Source: Gibbula magus
Taxonomy: Eukaryota; Mollusca; Gastropoda; Trochida; Trochidae
Length of the DNA stretch: 64,000 nt
Reading direction: 5' to 3'
NCBI GenBank assembly: GCA_936450465.1
Contig: OW388297.1
Location: forward strand, 49,952,630-50,016,629
Shown here: in pieces, positions 38,851 through 50,870 of the stretch
How the letters are laid out: each line of letters starts with the position of its first letter
How positions within the stretch are numbered: the first letter of the stretch is position 1
Position numbers and translations under genes: made by a program
The notes under the pieces: model-generated
Database searches by the model: none
The model's input: only the letters and a program-made list of their open reading frames with translations
What the model was told of the DNA's origin: nothing

Positions 38851-39228
38851 TTTAAATTTAAAGTAGTAAGTCTTACAGTCCTTTAACCCTTCAAAACACC
38901 GTGTAACTAATCGTATTCTGAATGTTCAGTGTCATTTATAGTGTAAACATTTCACACACATTTGGAATGTAATAGGAAAATTGCTTAAAATTACAACTTC
39001 CAAATCGACAGTCGTATATAACAAGAAAGGGATTCTAGTCTCTACTGTTATAGACGATAAATTCTTCAATTATTTGAAGTGTTGGTGCTTTAAGGGTTAA
39101 TTGACTGCTTACAAGTAGGTTGTACATATATATTATGTATTGGTTTATAGCAAAGTAACGGAACTATAGGATGATGCAACACATGATGTTCAATACATGC
39201 TTTGAACAAGAAACAAAAGTAACATCCC

Positions 39229-39716
39229 TTAAAGGTACATCCGTTGTGTTTCATTAACTTTTATTTGCCTTTTAAACATGCCAACATACGATATGTGCTG
39301 ATATCAGTTCAAATAATTTCACTCAACTTGCATATTCATACCCAATCGCCAAATATATAATAATTACTAGTTTCCAATTAAAATCTAACAACATCAGTAT
39401 ACGTGTGCAGAAATCGAAACTACACGTTCCATTTACATGAACAGTAGTTGACCTATGAAACATTATCAACTTAAAGTTTTCTTTGGTCAGTTGTAAATAA
39501 GTTTCCAAAATTACGTTTGACTAATTGATGCGCTCCACAGTGCATAGTCCAGTTTTTGATCAAAAATCGATACTTTTACCTTTATATCGTCGGTATAGTG
39601 AGCCGACTAAGATCAAAATTGCAATTTTCGCCAACAGTCAGTACTTTTCGATAAAATAACACAATTTATAACGTTTAGCATATGTGACCCCACACAACAC
39701 ATTGGATGTACCTTAA
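39229..39716. mobile_element. MITE-2 copy 1 (488 bp)
   Basis: Ends TTAAAGGTACATCCGTTG and CATTGGATGTACCTTAA form an inverted repeat. The interior is the reverse complement of 47150-47647 (shared ATATTTGGCGATTGGG block). No reading frame. Confidence 0.75.
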
Positions 39717-39779
39717 ATAATCAATTACTTTGAATTTAAAAAAACGCATGATCTGCAAATAACACTAAATCTACCACTT

Positions 39780-41640
39780 TGGAACCCAGGCATTCTATAT
39801 AATGTCAACTTAGCTGTCTGAAGGTAAATATATCTGCCAAATTAGGTATTCAAGACTGCGAGGATGTGTTACTTGATTTCAGACTGAATATTGTATTTAA
39901 GGTTTTGTACCAGTTTGATTCCCAGTTACGAAGCTTCATCCTGACTTGTATCCTGATGTATTTGAAGCTGCACCGAGGGGAACCTTTATTGCAAACCTCC
40001 AATCGTGCCTTATCGCCTTACAGCTGGTCTATTTAAGGGAACGTCTGATTGTGCATTTGGATGTGATTTGTTAGGCTAGTATCTGCTGCTGATAAACCAT
40101 ATGATTTATTGCAACATTTCATGATCTCCTATTGAACTGTTGTTAGCGTCTGTTGTTATGTTATGAATGTTTTTATGATTTTTATCAATAACTCTTTTCA
40201 AAGCCCTTAAATTTGTATCTGAGTTGAATCAACATCCTTGAAAGATATTATATTTGGGTACATATATAAAACAAGCCACTGTGCACATTATCAGACCCTG
40301 AACAAATATGACTTTCAATGGTTCATCATAAATATCAAGTACCAAAGTTGCATACTTCCTGATTGATAATCAATCATGCTATTTTCTGTACCAGTTTGAA
40401 ATATTATTATGTCCGATGTGAAGTACACACCGCTTATAGGACCGTTTCAGTAGTAAAGCTGAATGTTAAAGGAAGCTCAAATAAGGAGTGATGTTGACAC
40501 AGTTTGCCATATGTAACAATTATTGTAAACTGACGGGCAAAAGAAAGTATAACACTCACTTGTTTTCGATTAATTACATTGTTTAAGGAAATGAGATTCA
40601 TTTGATTATGGAACGATACAATAACACCTCTCGGCAGTAGTTTGAATGACGTAATTGGTGACTGTTTTATTTTTTAACTAAAATATCATTATTTAAAGTA
40701 GACAGGGGTAAGAAATCAAATTTACACCAACATGATTCCTACAGTACCAGGTTAAAAGTGTTGTAAATGTGTGCACATTTATTGATTTTCACACAGAGTA
40801 TGTGTTATATGTCGATGAACAGTTGTCTTTTATCAAAATTAATTTGGGGGAATTTAAAAACATTCAATTTTAAATTTTAATTAAAACAATTTAAACCGCG
40901 TGGAGGTATTCTTTGACTGATTCAATGTGTTGAACTAATTTCACAAACATGTCTGTGTTTCAATATGACGTCGAAAACTCGAGATATTTGACTTTGAAAA
41001 TTATACATATGATAAATACAACTGAGCCATATACTTTCTTTTGCCCGTACGTTTATGTGTCTGTGATAGTACTGGTTCTTATAGGAGAAGTAAATTTGAC
41101 AAGGTGGATGTACGTTTTCTGTTCCTAGACATGTAGTGTCTCTAATTTTATGTTCCAATTATGTATACCTATTATTTCTGAGAGAAGTATGTATATCTAC
41201 ACGCATTTTATACTGAATACTGTTTAGGCATTTAAGAAGATATAACTTGAGAACCAAAACTTTAATTATTCGCTTTCACCTTTATTAATTATTCGTGTTT
41301 GTAGCATACTCCATTGTTATGAATACATTGTAACACATATTGATGATTCCTCTGTTCAGACAAAATGTGTTCCGTCTCATTCGTAGCACATCCCAAATAC
41401 ACATGTAAAGGAAACAGAGACAAATTATTGACAAAACATCGAAACTTGCTCTTTGCATAGTGTGTCAGTAGAACGCTCCAAGTTTAGTAATAATTTGAAG
41501 AGCAGATGCAAAGAAAACAAAGATAGCATCTTTGAAACTCATTTGATAAGCTTCATTGCAAACACAGTATCATGTTCCATGCTTAAGAATAAACAGATTC
41601 AATGGAAACTGAAACAAAATATTTGACCATCATCAGGTGT
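39780..41640. repeat. Inverted, diverged relative of the copy B right end and flank
   Basis: Read backwards, the blocks follow the order of 26375-31740. 41630-41370 matches the ~100 bp array, 40470-40030 matches 30410-30760 (CCGTTTCAGTAGTAAAGC against the GTAATACTGAAACGG side), and 40020-39780 matches 31490-31740. MITE-1 copy C sits inside. This is a third paralogous segment, older than copies A and B. Confidence 0.65.
40526..41055. mobile_element. MITE-1 copy C, inverted relative to A and B
   Basis: 530 bp bounded by TAAACTGACGGGCAAAAG and CTTTTGCCCGTACGTTTA. The internal sequence is the reverse complement of 3831-4371 with good similarity, so this is a separate insertion or an inverted segment copy. 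Confidence 0.8.
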
Positions 41641-43983
41641 GACTGTTTGGATGTCTGTCCAACGGTGAAACTATTCATGTGCAGGCAATAGTTTGTGTAA
41701 TTATATTGTAATTATTTGAAAAAACTAATGTCAACGGGAATTGTGCAACAAAGTTTCTACCATATTTTCGGTTTATACTTCACTTTCTACATTAATGAAA
41801 GAATTACAAATGATGTATTTATCAAAATCAAATGTTGCATTGTTGTTTTCTATACTTTACACTTATAACAAAACAAAATTTAAATTGAGATCGGCTATAC
41901 AAAAACATCAATTGTTACAGCGATAGTTTATGTATTTCATCATTTTGACGGAATACAAAACAGAAAGCGAAGATGCTTGGAGGCAATATACATGTAGTTT
42001 GCCATGAAAGTCCCGGGGCGTTTGCCAAGATATTAATTATCAATATTATTTGAGATATTACGTAAGTTTTTGTCATTGTCAATTCTTTTTTGTTTTTTTG
42101 TCTTCAATGAGCGGATTTCCTTTGCGAAAACGACATTTTACAGGAGATTTTCGTTTGACAATTGATGTTTTAGTTAAAATAATAGATAGCTGGGGATGTT
42201 TTCTAAAACATCAAGAGCAGATTTTCAAACCGGAGCATCCACAAACATGTCCAATTTTTGCTGTCCAGTTTTCTAAAATTGAAGGTGTCAGATATTAAAC
42301 GGGATTGACTAAATCACGTCAATTGCATCTGACCTTTTTGATATTTATTAAATATTGTTGCTAAAGGACGTGTCATAAGAGACGATAAATTGAAAAGGTA
42401 TTTCCTTCTCATTTCCGTTTTGCTATACAAAGGCGCTATTACGAATGAAATTGTAGCTTAATTGCCACAAAGAACATCATTTATATTCATAGAAATGCAT
42501 AAACATGAAAGTCAACATGAAATCAAACAGATCAAATATATTTGTATGTGATAGGAAGAGGATATCATGTGATAGAATGATTGCAATTTGATCAGTTTTC
42601 CTTATCCTATATTTTGCCATTTTCAGATATTGCTTTCCTGAGTGCTTTGAAAACACCAATTCATATTTTATTCAATTTTGTATTAATATCAAATTGTTTA
42701 AACGAATATAAAACATTTCATTTTGAGCTGTCGACTGCAGATTGGATTTCAATGTATTGGACAAAGCTATATTTCAATGAAAATGTTGAATGGCAATTGT
42801 TACATGCGAAGCTGTAAAGTGAAAATGTCAACTCACAAATCCCTTGAAATGAATATAATCTATTTCGGACTTTTTAATGATATTTTACTTCACAAACATC
42901 TAAATATCATAATAAAACTGCTCGTTATAAAATGTGATTATATCCTTTTTTGGGTATATATCATTGAGTTATTCTGACTATCATAAAACTAAAATGATTA
43001 TTTTATGGCTGTTTTAATTATCCAATCATATTTTGCAATATGAGGTTAATGATACCCGTGTTATTATTATCAAACAGTTGCATATGAACTTGATTGATTT
43101 ATCAATAATGTAATCTTGTCTTAGTGTATTCAAAATGGTTCAACATAAACTCGTGTAATGGAAATGTGTCATGTCAAAGTAAACAGTTTCTACTCATTAA
43201 TAGTGACATTTGGCTTTCAGTATCAATCCATCGTTTAGTTGTGCCTCTTTACACCAAGCAATGTGAACTATTATTAAATATTTATATTAATAAAATTCCG
43301 TAATAATTATACTGATTAGTTCATGGTTAAACTAGAATGTAGCAAATATGGCAAAAAATACATACAAAAACATAATGTGTAGTTATTACTGAATTAGTAT
43401 GTAATAGTCTCTTCAATTTAAATACGTTTAAATCGACAGTTTTATATATGTTATGTTATTATTGACTGTAATAACATAAAGTAAAACCGTAAATCTAAAT
43501 TTATTTAAATTCATTTAGATTTGGGCCAGGTACTTCATATGCAATCAGACACGATTCACATGGACCCCTTCAAACTAGAAACACACCAACCCCACGATTG
43601 CCAAGTTATATGAATATAGTCTCCCCTAAGCCTCTCCCTCTTTGGGTATCCGCATTCAATTTATTCAAATTGTCATTATGGATTCCTCTGCAAATGATGA
43701 TGCAGTGTACTTGTTTTCTATCACCAATAAACAAGATGTGACTTTTATCTTATTATGAATTATTTAAAAAGAACTTGTAATATGAAAATTGAGCCAATGA
43801 TAGATAACAGCTTATATTCATCAATCACCAGGGGCAGGAATGTTTTATAAGTCTACAATCGTTTTATGTATATACATGTATATGATGAATTTTGACTTAA
43901 TGAGAACATGAACTGAATAATTGAGCATACTATCGATTGTAGTTCCCACTCATTGGTCACCTATGGGTCAGAGTCATTTCAAG
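41641..43983. other. No recognisable gene
   Basis: AT-rich. Open frames of 60-84 codons on both strands (for example 42050-42298 and 42723-42977) show no domains, splice signals or duplicates elsewhere in the window. Confidence 0.4.
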
Positions 43984-44130
43984 GCAACAACATGACCCGT
44001 ATCAAGTTTAAATTGGTGTAAATGTGTGCAGAATACGTCTTATATGTCGATAAACAGTTGTGTATCATCAAAATTAAAAACAAAAAAAAATAATAATTTT
44101 TCTTAAATTTAAAAAAAGGCAAAAAGTATG
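43984..44130. repeat. MITE-1 fragment
   Basis: Shares the internal block around GTGTGCAGAATACGTCTTAT and the neighbouring poly-A tract with MITE-1 copy D; no terminal repeats are visible. An old truncated copy. Confidence 0.5.
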
Positions 44131-44526
44131 TCCTTATTTGGACTCTTTACTCATCAACGTCTTTGTACGGCATTTAGTTGTGATTAAACACGAAAACAAT
44201 ACTTTCTGGAAAACAACTTCTTTCACAACGTACATGTATATGCTTACTTCTTCATCAGACGGAACATTGGGTATGACAAGGTGAATCTCGTCATTGTATA
44301 ACATGCACATGCATTTTAATCCTCATTGTATACATAATCATGCATTGTAATTTTCAATGGATATATATTCATGCATTTTAATGTTCTTTATATAACATGC
44401 TCATTCATTTCATTCTTCATGATATTCATTAATTTTAACCTCCATGATTCGGTTTTCTCTCTAGTGTTAATATATTCTGTATAAATGTATCTCCCCTTGT
44501 TATACAAAACATTTCACCTTATGAAG

Positions 44527-44787
44527 TGGGCGGGATAGCGCAGTGGTTAGCGCGTACGGCTTCGGATTAAGGGGTCCGGGCTTCGAAGCCCGCCTGGGGC
44601 ACGGCTACTTTGCAACTCGTAGTATCACCCATGGTTCGCTAGTTTCAACCGATGCTCGCAGGTTTCACCGCAATGCATACCACATGGCGTTGCGGGCTTT
44701 CTCCCTGCCATAATACTAGCAGCCGTGATATATAAGTGAAATACTCTTGAAAGCGGCGTTAAACCCCAACTAACCTCACCTCACCTC
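44527..44787 (+). repeat. SINE S5, full length
   Basis: Plus-strand SINE: tRNA-like head GGCGGGATAGCGCAGTGGTT, body ATGGCGTTGCGGGCTTTCTC, 3' end AAGCGGCGTTAAACCCCAAC and CACCT tail. It forms the left part of the composite bounded by 13 bp repeats (44514-44526, 46011-46023). Confidence 0.88.
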
Positions 44788-45658
44788 AAGAGTTATTCAC
44801 TTATATCGCGGCTGCTAGTATTATGGCAAGGTGAAGCCGAGGTGAATATCATGTGTCCAAGGTCGATAAATCATTGGATCAACCGAGTCTGAAGTCTATA
44901 ATTGTTTTATTATATGAACAATGTCTTAACTTGCTATTCTGCTGTGAAATGTAACAGGTATGAGGTGAACGATTTCATCATGATACATCAAGATTCAATG
45001 AAAACAAATCGAGCTTAAATTCAATTGTTTAATGTTAGAATCAATGTGTACTTTTAACAGTTAATAATATTTCAACAATTTCAAAATATCACTGTCGAAA
45101 ATATTTAAAATAAGTCATTTAATTTCTTTGTCATGGCTACGATATAGGCCTCCGTAACGTACTTTGTATGATTCAGTGTATTCAGTGGGTCATGAACCAT
45201 GTTAAAAAAATTCCCGATACGTGCTTAATGTCTGTTAATCCTATGATGAAGGTAAAATAAAGTACTGCGTAGTCGTTCTCTTGTTTCACCTTTGGATAAA
45301 ACTTGGCGAGTATTTTGTCCAGTTATCCAATTTCGAAATTCTTCAAATTCTACCAACGTTTGTCGTTTAGGTAGAAGAAGCGATGCCTATCGCTTGATTT
45401 ACAGTACTACAAGCGAAGTACGGAGTTCATGACCGGGATCTCCCAAAGCTATTTTTAGCCACCGGAGGTGTCCGGATTGTTATATCAACCTCACGCGCGT
45501 CACAAAGGTTGACATCGCTTGGCGTCAATGCTGTCATGTGACCTAGTAGACCAATCAGAATGACGGAAATAATCCATTCATATAATAAAAGGCGTTGCGG
45601 GCTTTCTCCTTGTCATAATACTAGCAGCCGCGATATAAGTGAATAACTCTTGAGGTGA
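44781..45658. mobile_element. Inverted-repeat element with SINE-like ends
   Basis: Arms 44781-44831 and 45608-45658 are 51 bp inverted repeats with one mismatch, made of SINE 3' end sequence (ATCGCGGCTGCTAGTATTAT and complement). They enclose 776 bp whose right half is GC-richer and has a CCAAT box and GTCATGTGAC. It may be a non-autonomous element, or spacer trapped between two opposed SINE ends. Confidence 0.6.
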
Positions 45659-45974
45659 GGTGAGGTGAGTTGGGGTTTAACGCCGCTTTCAAGAGTATTT
45701 CACTTATATATCACGGCTGCTAGTATTATGGCAGGGAGAAAGCCCGCAACGCCATGTGGTATGCTTTGCGGTGAAACCTGCAAGCACCGGCTGGAACTAG
45801 CGAACCATGGGTGGTACTACTCTGAAATTCAGTGTAGCATTGCACCAAAACCTTACTGCGTGTAGAACAGTTCTCTACTGCAGACAAAGTTGCCGTGCCC
45901 CTGGCGGGATTCGAACCCCGGACCTTTTGATCCGAAGCCGAACGCGCTAACCACTGCGCTATCCCGCCCCGAAA
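45653..45974 (-). repeat. SINE S6, full length, nested in another SINE tail
   Basis: Minus-strand SINE. AACTCTTG occurs on both sides (45645-45652 and 45975-45982), and joining the flanks across it restores a normal SINE 3' end. S6 therefore inserted into a resident plus-strand SINE tail (about 45592-45652 plus 45975-46010). Confidence 0.88.
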
Positions 45975-46436
45975 AACTCTTGAAAGCGGCGTTAAACCCC
46001 AACTCACCTCACCTTATGAAGGAGTATGCGTATCCTCCTTAACTCCATTTATGTTAACAATGAATAACCTGTTATCAAGACATTTTATGTTACAAAATCC
46101 GTTGACGAGTTATATCTATTTGTATTCTTCCATCAATAATAAAATTTGATTTCAGTAGAATTCAACATAAATTAATCAAATGATTTCAATCGTTTAACAT
46201 ACATGTATACTTGTTTGTTCCTACCAGTGTATTTATGTTACTAATATAGATATTTTACCTTCTGTTTATAATTAATTTTGCATATATTGATTACTCAGAG
46301 GTGAAAATACGACATTCCTACACACATTTGTTTGTTTCTATTATACCAGTATTGAACTTTGAATTTGACATTCGTTTTTAACACCCATGTTATTGTTTTA
46401 ATGTGTCAGGAAATTAATATGAGGAGGGAAATGTGT

Positions 46437-46680
46437 GGCGGGATGGGTTGAGTAGGTGTGCGTGTGTGGAGGTGGGATGTTTGGGTGTGGTTAGATCAAG
46501 AGGTCCGGGGTTCGAATCCCACCAGAGACTTGAGACTTAGTTCTACAGTTCAACACTGAATTGCAGCGTAACCAGTATCGCAAAGCGGTCTTTTCCTCTG
46601 CAGTGCTACTAGCAGCCGTGATATAAGTGAACTACTCTTGGAAGCGGCGTTAAATCACTAACCATCTCACCTCATCTCAT
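46437..46680 (+). repeat. SINE S7, degenerate
   Basis: Scrambled head, a good B-box region (GGTCCGGGGTTCGAATCCCA), a shortened body and a 3' end GGAAGCGGCGTTAAATCAC with a CTCAT-type tail. Confidence 0.75.
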
Positions 46681-47149
46681 ATTTCAATGGATGATCCATT
46701 TAATCATCCGTTGACAACAGTTGTTTAATTCAACTTTGTATTGTTTGCAGATGTGAGGTGTTGTTGGCTTCCATAAATGCTGTTCCATCAATTTGTCTCT
46801 CAGTGTCCTTAAAATGCATTGTACTGGGCCTTTCTCTTCTCTGGTAAATACTTCCATAAACATGAAATTCTCTATTACGGTACTTCATGGTACTTCAGTT
46901 ATGTTTACAAATGTTCCTTCCGCGTGTTTCATTTTTGCCCTTTACATTGCATGCCTGTTATATTCAAATGAAGTTGAAGTAGTTGATTAAATATGCATTC
47001 AGTAAATGTCGTACATTTCTGAAGTGTCAACATCAATATTTACTGATGGTTATCTAACGAAGGTATTTATACTTGACTTTCATCCTACAGTTCAAGATAC
47101 CATACGTAAAAACGTATACACTTACTTACATTTTGTATGTATTGGTCTT

Positions 47150-47647
47150 TTAAAGGTACATCCATTCGGTTGTTGGGGGTCAAATATGCCAAACGTTATA
47201 AATGGTCTTAATTTATCGAGAAGTACCAACTGTTACCGAAAACTACCATTTTGATGATACTCGACTTAGTATATTGACGATATGAAGGTAAAAGTGTCGA
47301 TTTCTGATCGAAAACCGGACAATGCACCGCGTGTGGCGCGCGCCAATGAGTCAAACGTAATTTTGGAATCTTATTTAAACCAGATAAAATAAAACATTTG
47401 GGTTGATAATGTTTAATAGGTCATATAACTACTGTGCGTGTAAATAGGACATGCACTTTCGGTTTCTGCACATGCATAATGATGTAACTCGATTTTAATT
47501 TGAAACTAGTAATTATGATATATTTGGCGATTGGGGATGAATATGCAAGCTTAGTGATTTTGTTTGTATTGTAAAGAGCACATATGGTGTGTTCGAACGT
47601 ATTAAAGCCAAATAAAATTTTATGAAACACAATGGATGCACCTTTAA
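47150..47647. mobile_element. MITE-2 copy 2 (498 bp)
   Basis: Ends TTAAAGGTACATCCATTC and CAATGGATGCACCTTTAA. Opposite orientation to copy 1. Overlapping minus-strand frames of 60-69 codons are not conserved in copy 1. Confidence 0.75.
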
Positions 47648-47950
47648 TGTCATACGCTCTATTAGCGAAATCGGGTGCATATATAGAGACTTCATAACCC
47701 CTTTATATACCTTTCGGTGGAATAACAGGTTTTTTTCTTCAAGATTTAATTTTTGTGTGCGAACATCCTAGTCGGGAAAGTTGACAGAAAGACACAACCC
47801 AGGTTAATATTAGGTTTAGGAAGCACATAGCAAATTACTGCAAAAGGCGTTAATTGCAGATCTTGTCTTAACCAGTAAAACTTGTAACACCGAAGAAATG
47901 AAATCGCATATTCTTATACGCTTCTTAATAATTCCGTATATGCTAAGTTA

Positions 47951-48447
47951 TAAACTGCCAGGCAAAAGAAAGTACTCACCTCAGTTGGTTTCGATTGATT
48001 CAATATTTTAAAGAAATCAGATGTACTTAACTATGGCACGATACAATAATACTAATCAGCAGTAGTTTGAATGAATTAATTGGTGACTTTGGTTAAAGTT
48101 TAGTTAAAATATATTTTTTTAAATGAAATATACACCAACATGACCCGTATCTAGTTTAAATCGTTGTAAATGTGTGCAGAATATGTCTTATATGTCGATG
48201 AACAGTTGTGTATCATCAAAATTTAAAAAAAAAAAAAAATGTTTTCTTAAATTTAAAAAAACCAATGTTTTTTTTAATTAAAAAAGAAGTTTTTTAAAAT
48301 TGAAAAAAAAAACGTATAGAAGTATTCTTTGACTGCTGACTTAACACCTGTACTTAGATTATGACATCGAAAATCTGAGATATTTGCAATTGAAAATCAT
48401 ACATATGATAAAATCAACTGATGTTAGTACTTTTGCCTGGCAGATTA
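47951..48447. mobile_element. MITE-1 copy D, diverged
   Basis: About 500 bp from TAAACTGCCAGGCAAAAG to CTTTTGCCTGGCAGATTA, same orientation as copy C. It contains an expanded poly-A/T tract near 48223-48310. A fragment of the same family (internal part only) lies at about 43984-44130. Confidence 0.7.
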
Positions 48448-49322
48448 TGTCAGAGGACCGTTTATTTGTACGATAGGAAAGCAAGTACCTATATACAAAG
48501 CTCCCCGGATTTGTCACTGGATCATTACGGAAATTCACAAAGAAGACATGGATATGTGTCGATGATCAAATTCGATATATAGCAATGGCGATGTTTCGAT
48601 AATTATCCCCAAACCATTATCAAGCATGTTCATTGATGCTTCAAAACGGTATAAGGATCTAATCTCAAATTCTCAAACAGTTGGAACAAAATTATTATTA
48701 ATGACAATGGCAAATAAATTACTCTCTTGTATTTCATTAATGCCATATTGAAGAGTTCGTTTTTAAAGAAATCAGAATTTTAATAAGAGATTATATAATT
48801 GACCTAACTGTTGCAAGTGTTGAAGCGATATTTATGAAACCATATTTCGCCAAGCGAGTCTGGGCATATTAGAAGTTGTATTGGCTCGTTTTGTTTCTAC
48901 ATGTAGTTCGCCAGGGTGCCAAATGATTATAATTTAGATACATTCCGAAAAGTGCCATACAATTTACAGTTCACCTATAATGGATTTTATATCTAAAATG
49001 GTATTATAACCATGAACTGTATTAGTACAAACATATAATAAATTGCTGATTTTTCCCCCAGTGTTGTCTGTTTGTGTATTAGAGTACAGTCATATTTATT
49101 GCTTCGCTTCCATTACGAACGTTTCATTTGATCTCAATTCTTCCATTGTATACGAGTATAGGTACATTGATATTACAGTTTCACCGTAGGCTGTAACTTT
49201 ACGACAACTTGCAGTGTTATATTGATCAAGGTGGGCAACTGTGTCTTTAAATCGATATCAGATACGACATTAGTTCATCTGTCCTTATTACACATTGGGG
49301 TTTTACCGAGTTTTACCTTAAG
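48448..49322. other. No recognisable gene
   Basis: Unique AT-rich DNA between MITE-1 copy D and SINE S8; no frame over 60 codons with support. Confidence 0.4.
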
Positions 49323-49615
49323 GGGCGGGATAGCGCAGAGCGTTTGACTTCAGAATAAGAGGTTCGGGGTTCGAATCACGCAAGGGGCCTGGCAACTTTG
49401 TCTTCTGTAGAGAACTATTCTACATGCACTAAGTAAGGTGCAATGCTACACCGAATTTCAGTGCAGTATCGCCATGCTTTGCTTTTTCCAACCGATGCTC
49501 ACAGGTTTCACCGCTATGTATAGTCACATTGGTGTTGCGGCCTTTCTCCTTACAATAATACTAGCAGCCGTGATGTAAGTGAAATAGTCTACACGGCGTT
49601 AAACGCCAAATCATT
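49323..49615 (+). repeat. SINE S8, diverged
   Basis: Head GGGCGGGATAGCGCAGAGCG, B-box GGTTCGGGGTTCGAATCACG, body with AATTTCAGTGCAGTATCGCC, 3' end CACGGCGTTAAACGCC; small internal deletions. Confidence 0.82.
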
Positions 49616-50094
49616 AACCCATGCCACGTTTGACCGTAAATAGGTTGAAATAGACCAATAAGATACATATTGTCATCCCAGTGTCGTGAAGTTCACAGGA
49701 TAAATTTATTATAAGACTGATTACTATTCTTGCATCAACATCTAACAAACTTGTGACAGAGGTGTTGCGGTTGGTTTGATTCATTGCACAGCAATGTCAA
49801 TTTCGAATACACTGCTGGATAAAAGAAACGATGCTTAATTCTCAACACAGTAAAAAAAACACTGTTGCCTGATAAGGTTAATTTTGAATGCATTCGATAA
49901 GCATAATTATGTTTTGTAAAGAAGTGTAACAGATTAATACATCAGGGTATGATGCATTAACATGTTGTGTCTGTTCAAACATACATCGGGTAACGAAATC
50001 ACTTACTATACTTGTGAGGATAGAAGGTTTCTGTTTCTTCAGAATAAATGCCGAAATGAATAACTGATTCACTTTTCCAAGCATTCATTCCTAC

Positions 50095-50870
50095 TCATCG
50101 GCAAAAATCATTTCACTTCAAAATATCCATATTCTTACCCCAAGCACCATGATTTTGATATCCAAACATCCAAATCCAACCCACACGAACGAATCACTTC
50201 ACTTCCAAATATCCATATTCTATCCACAGGCACCAATCATTTCATTTCCAAACATCCATATCATACCCATCGGCACCGAACATTTCACTTCCAAACATCC
50301 ACACCCTACCCACTTGTCACCAATCATCTCACTTCCAAACATCCATATTCTACCCATAAGCACAATGAATTGATATTCAAACATCCATATCCAACCCATA
50401 CGAAATAATCAATTCCACCTTCAACCATCCACACCCTACCCACTGTCACCAATCATCTAACTTCCAAACATCCATATTCTACCTATAAGCACAATGATTT
50501 GATATCCAAACATCCATATTCAACCCATACGAAATAAGCAATTCCACCTTCAAACATCCACACCATACCCACTGTCACCAATCATCGCACTTCCAAACAT
50601 CCATATTCTACCCATAAGCACATTGATTTGAAATCCAAACATCCATATCCAACCCATACGAAAGAATCACTCCACCTTCAAATATCCACACCCTACCCAC
50701 TGGCACTGATGATTTCCCCCAAACATCCGTAACATATCCACCCAGTAACTTTCTCCCCTCCAAACATCCATATTCTACCCATAAGCACCATGATTTGATA
50801 TTCAAACATCCATATTCTACCCATCGGCACCAATCATTTCACTTCCAAGCATATATATCCTACCCATCGA
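50095..50870. repeat. 43 bp minisatellite with 129 bp higher-order period
   Basis: Monomers of the type CTTCCAAACATCCATATTCT plus about 23 more bases. The same monomer variant starts at 50332, 50461 and 50590, exactly 129 bp apart, with two other variants between (ATATTCAAACATCC and CACCTTCAAACATCC types). Edges fade at both ends. The 74-codon frame within it is a repeat artefact. Confidence 0.9.

Noticed and set aside
44527..44600. Possible functional tRNA gene
   Set aside because: The tRNA-like head is fused to a SINE body and tail; the same head occurs in six or more copies with mutations, so it is a SINE promoter, not a tRNA.
50149..50373. 74-codon frame and its opposite-strand partner at 50608-50805
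   Set aside because: Translation of the 43 bp minisatellite; period not a stable protein repeat.
50095..50870. CRISPR-like array
   Set aside because: Spacers and repeats are not distinct; all parts are variants of one monomer, and the DNA is eukaryotic.
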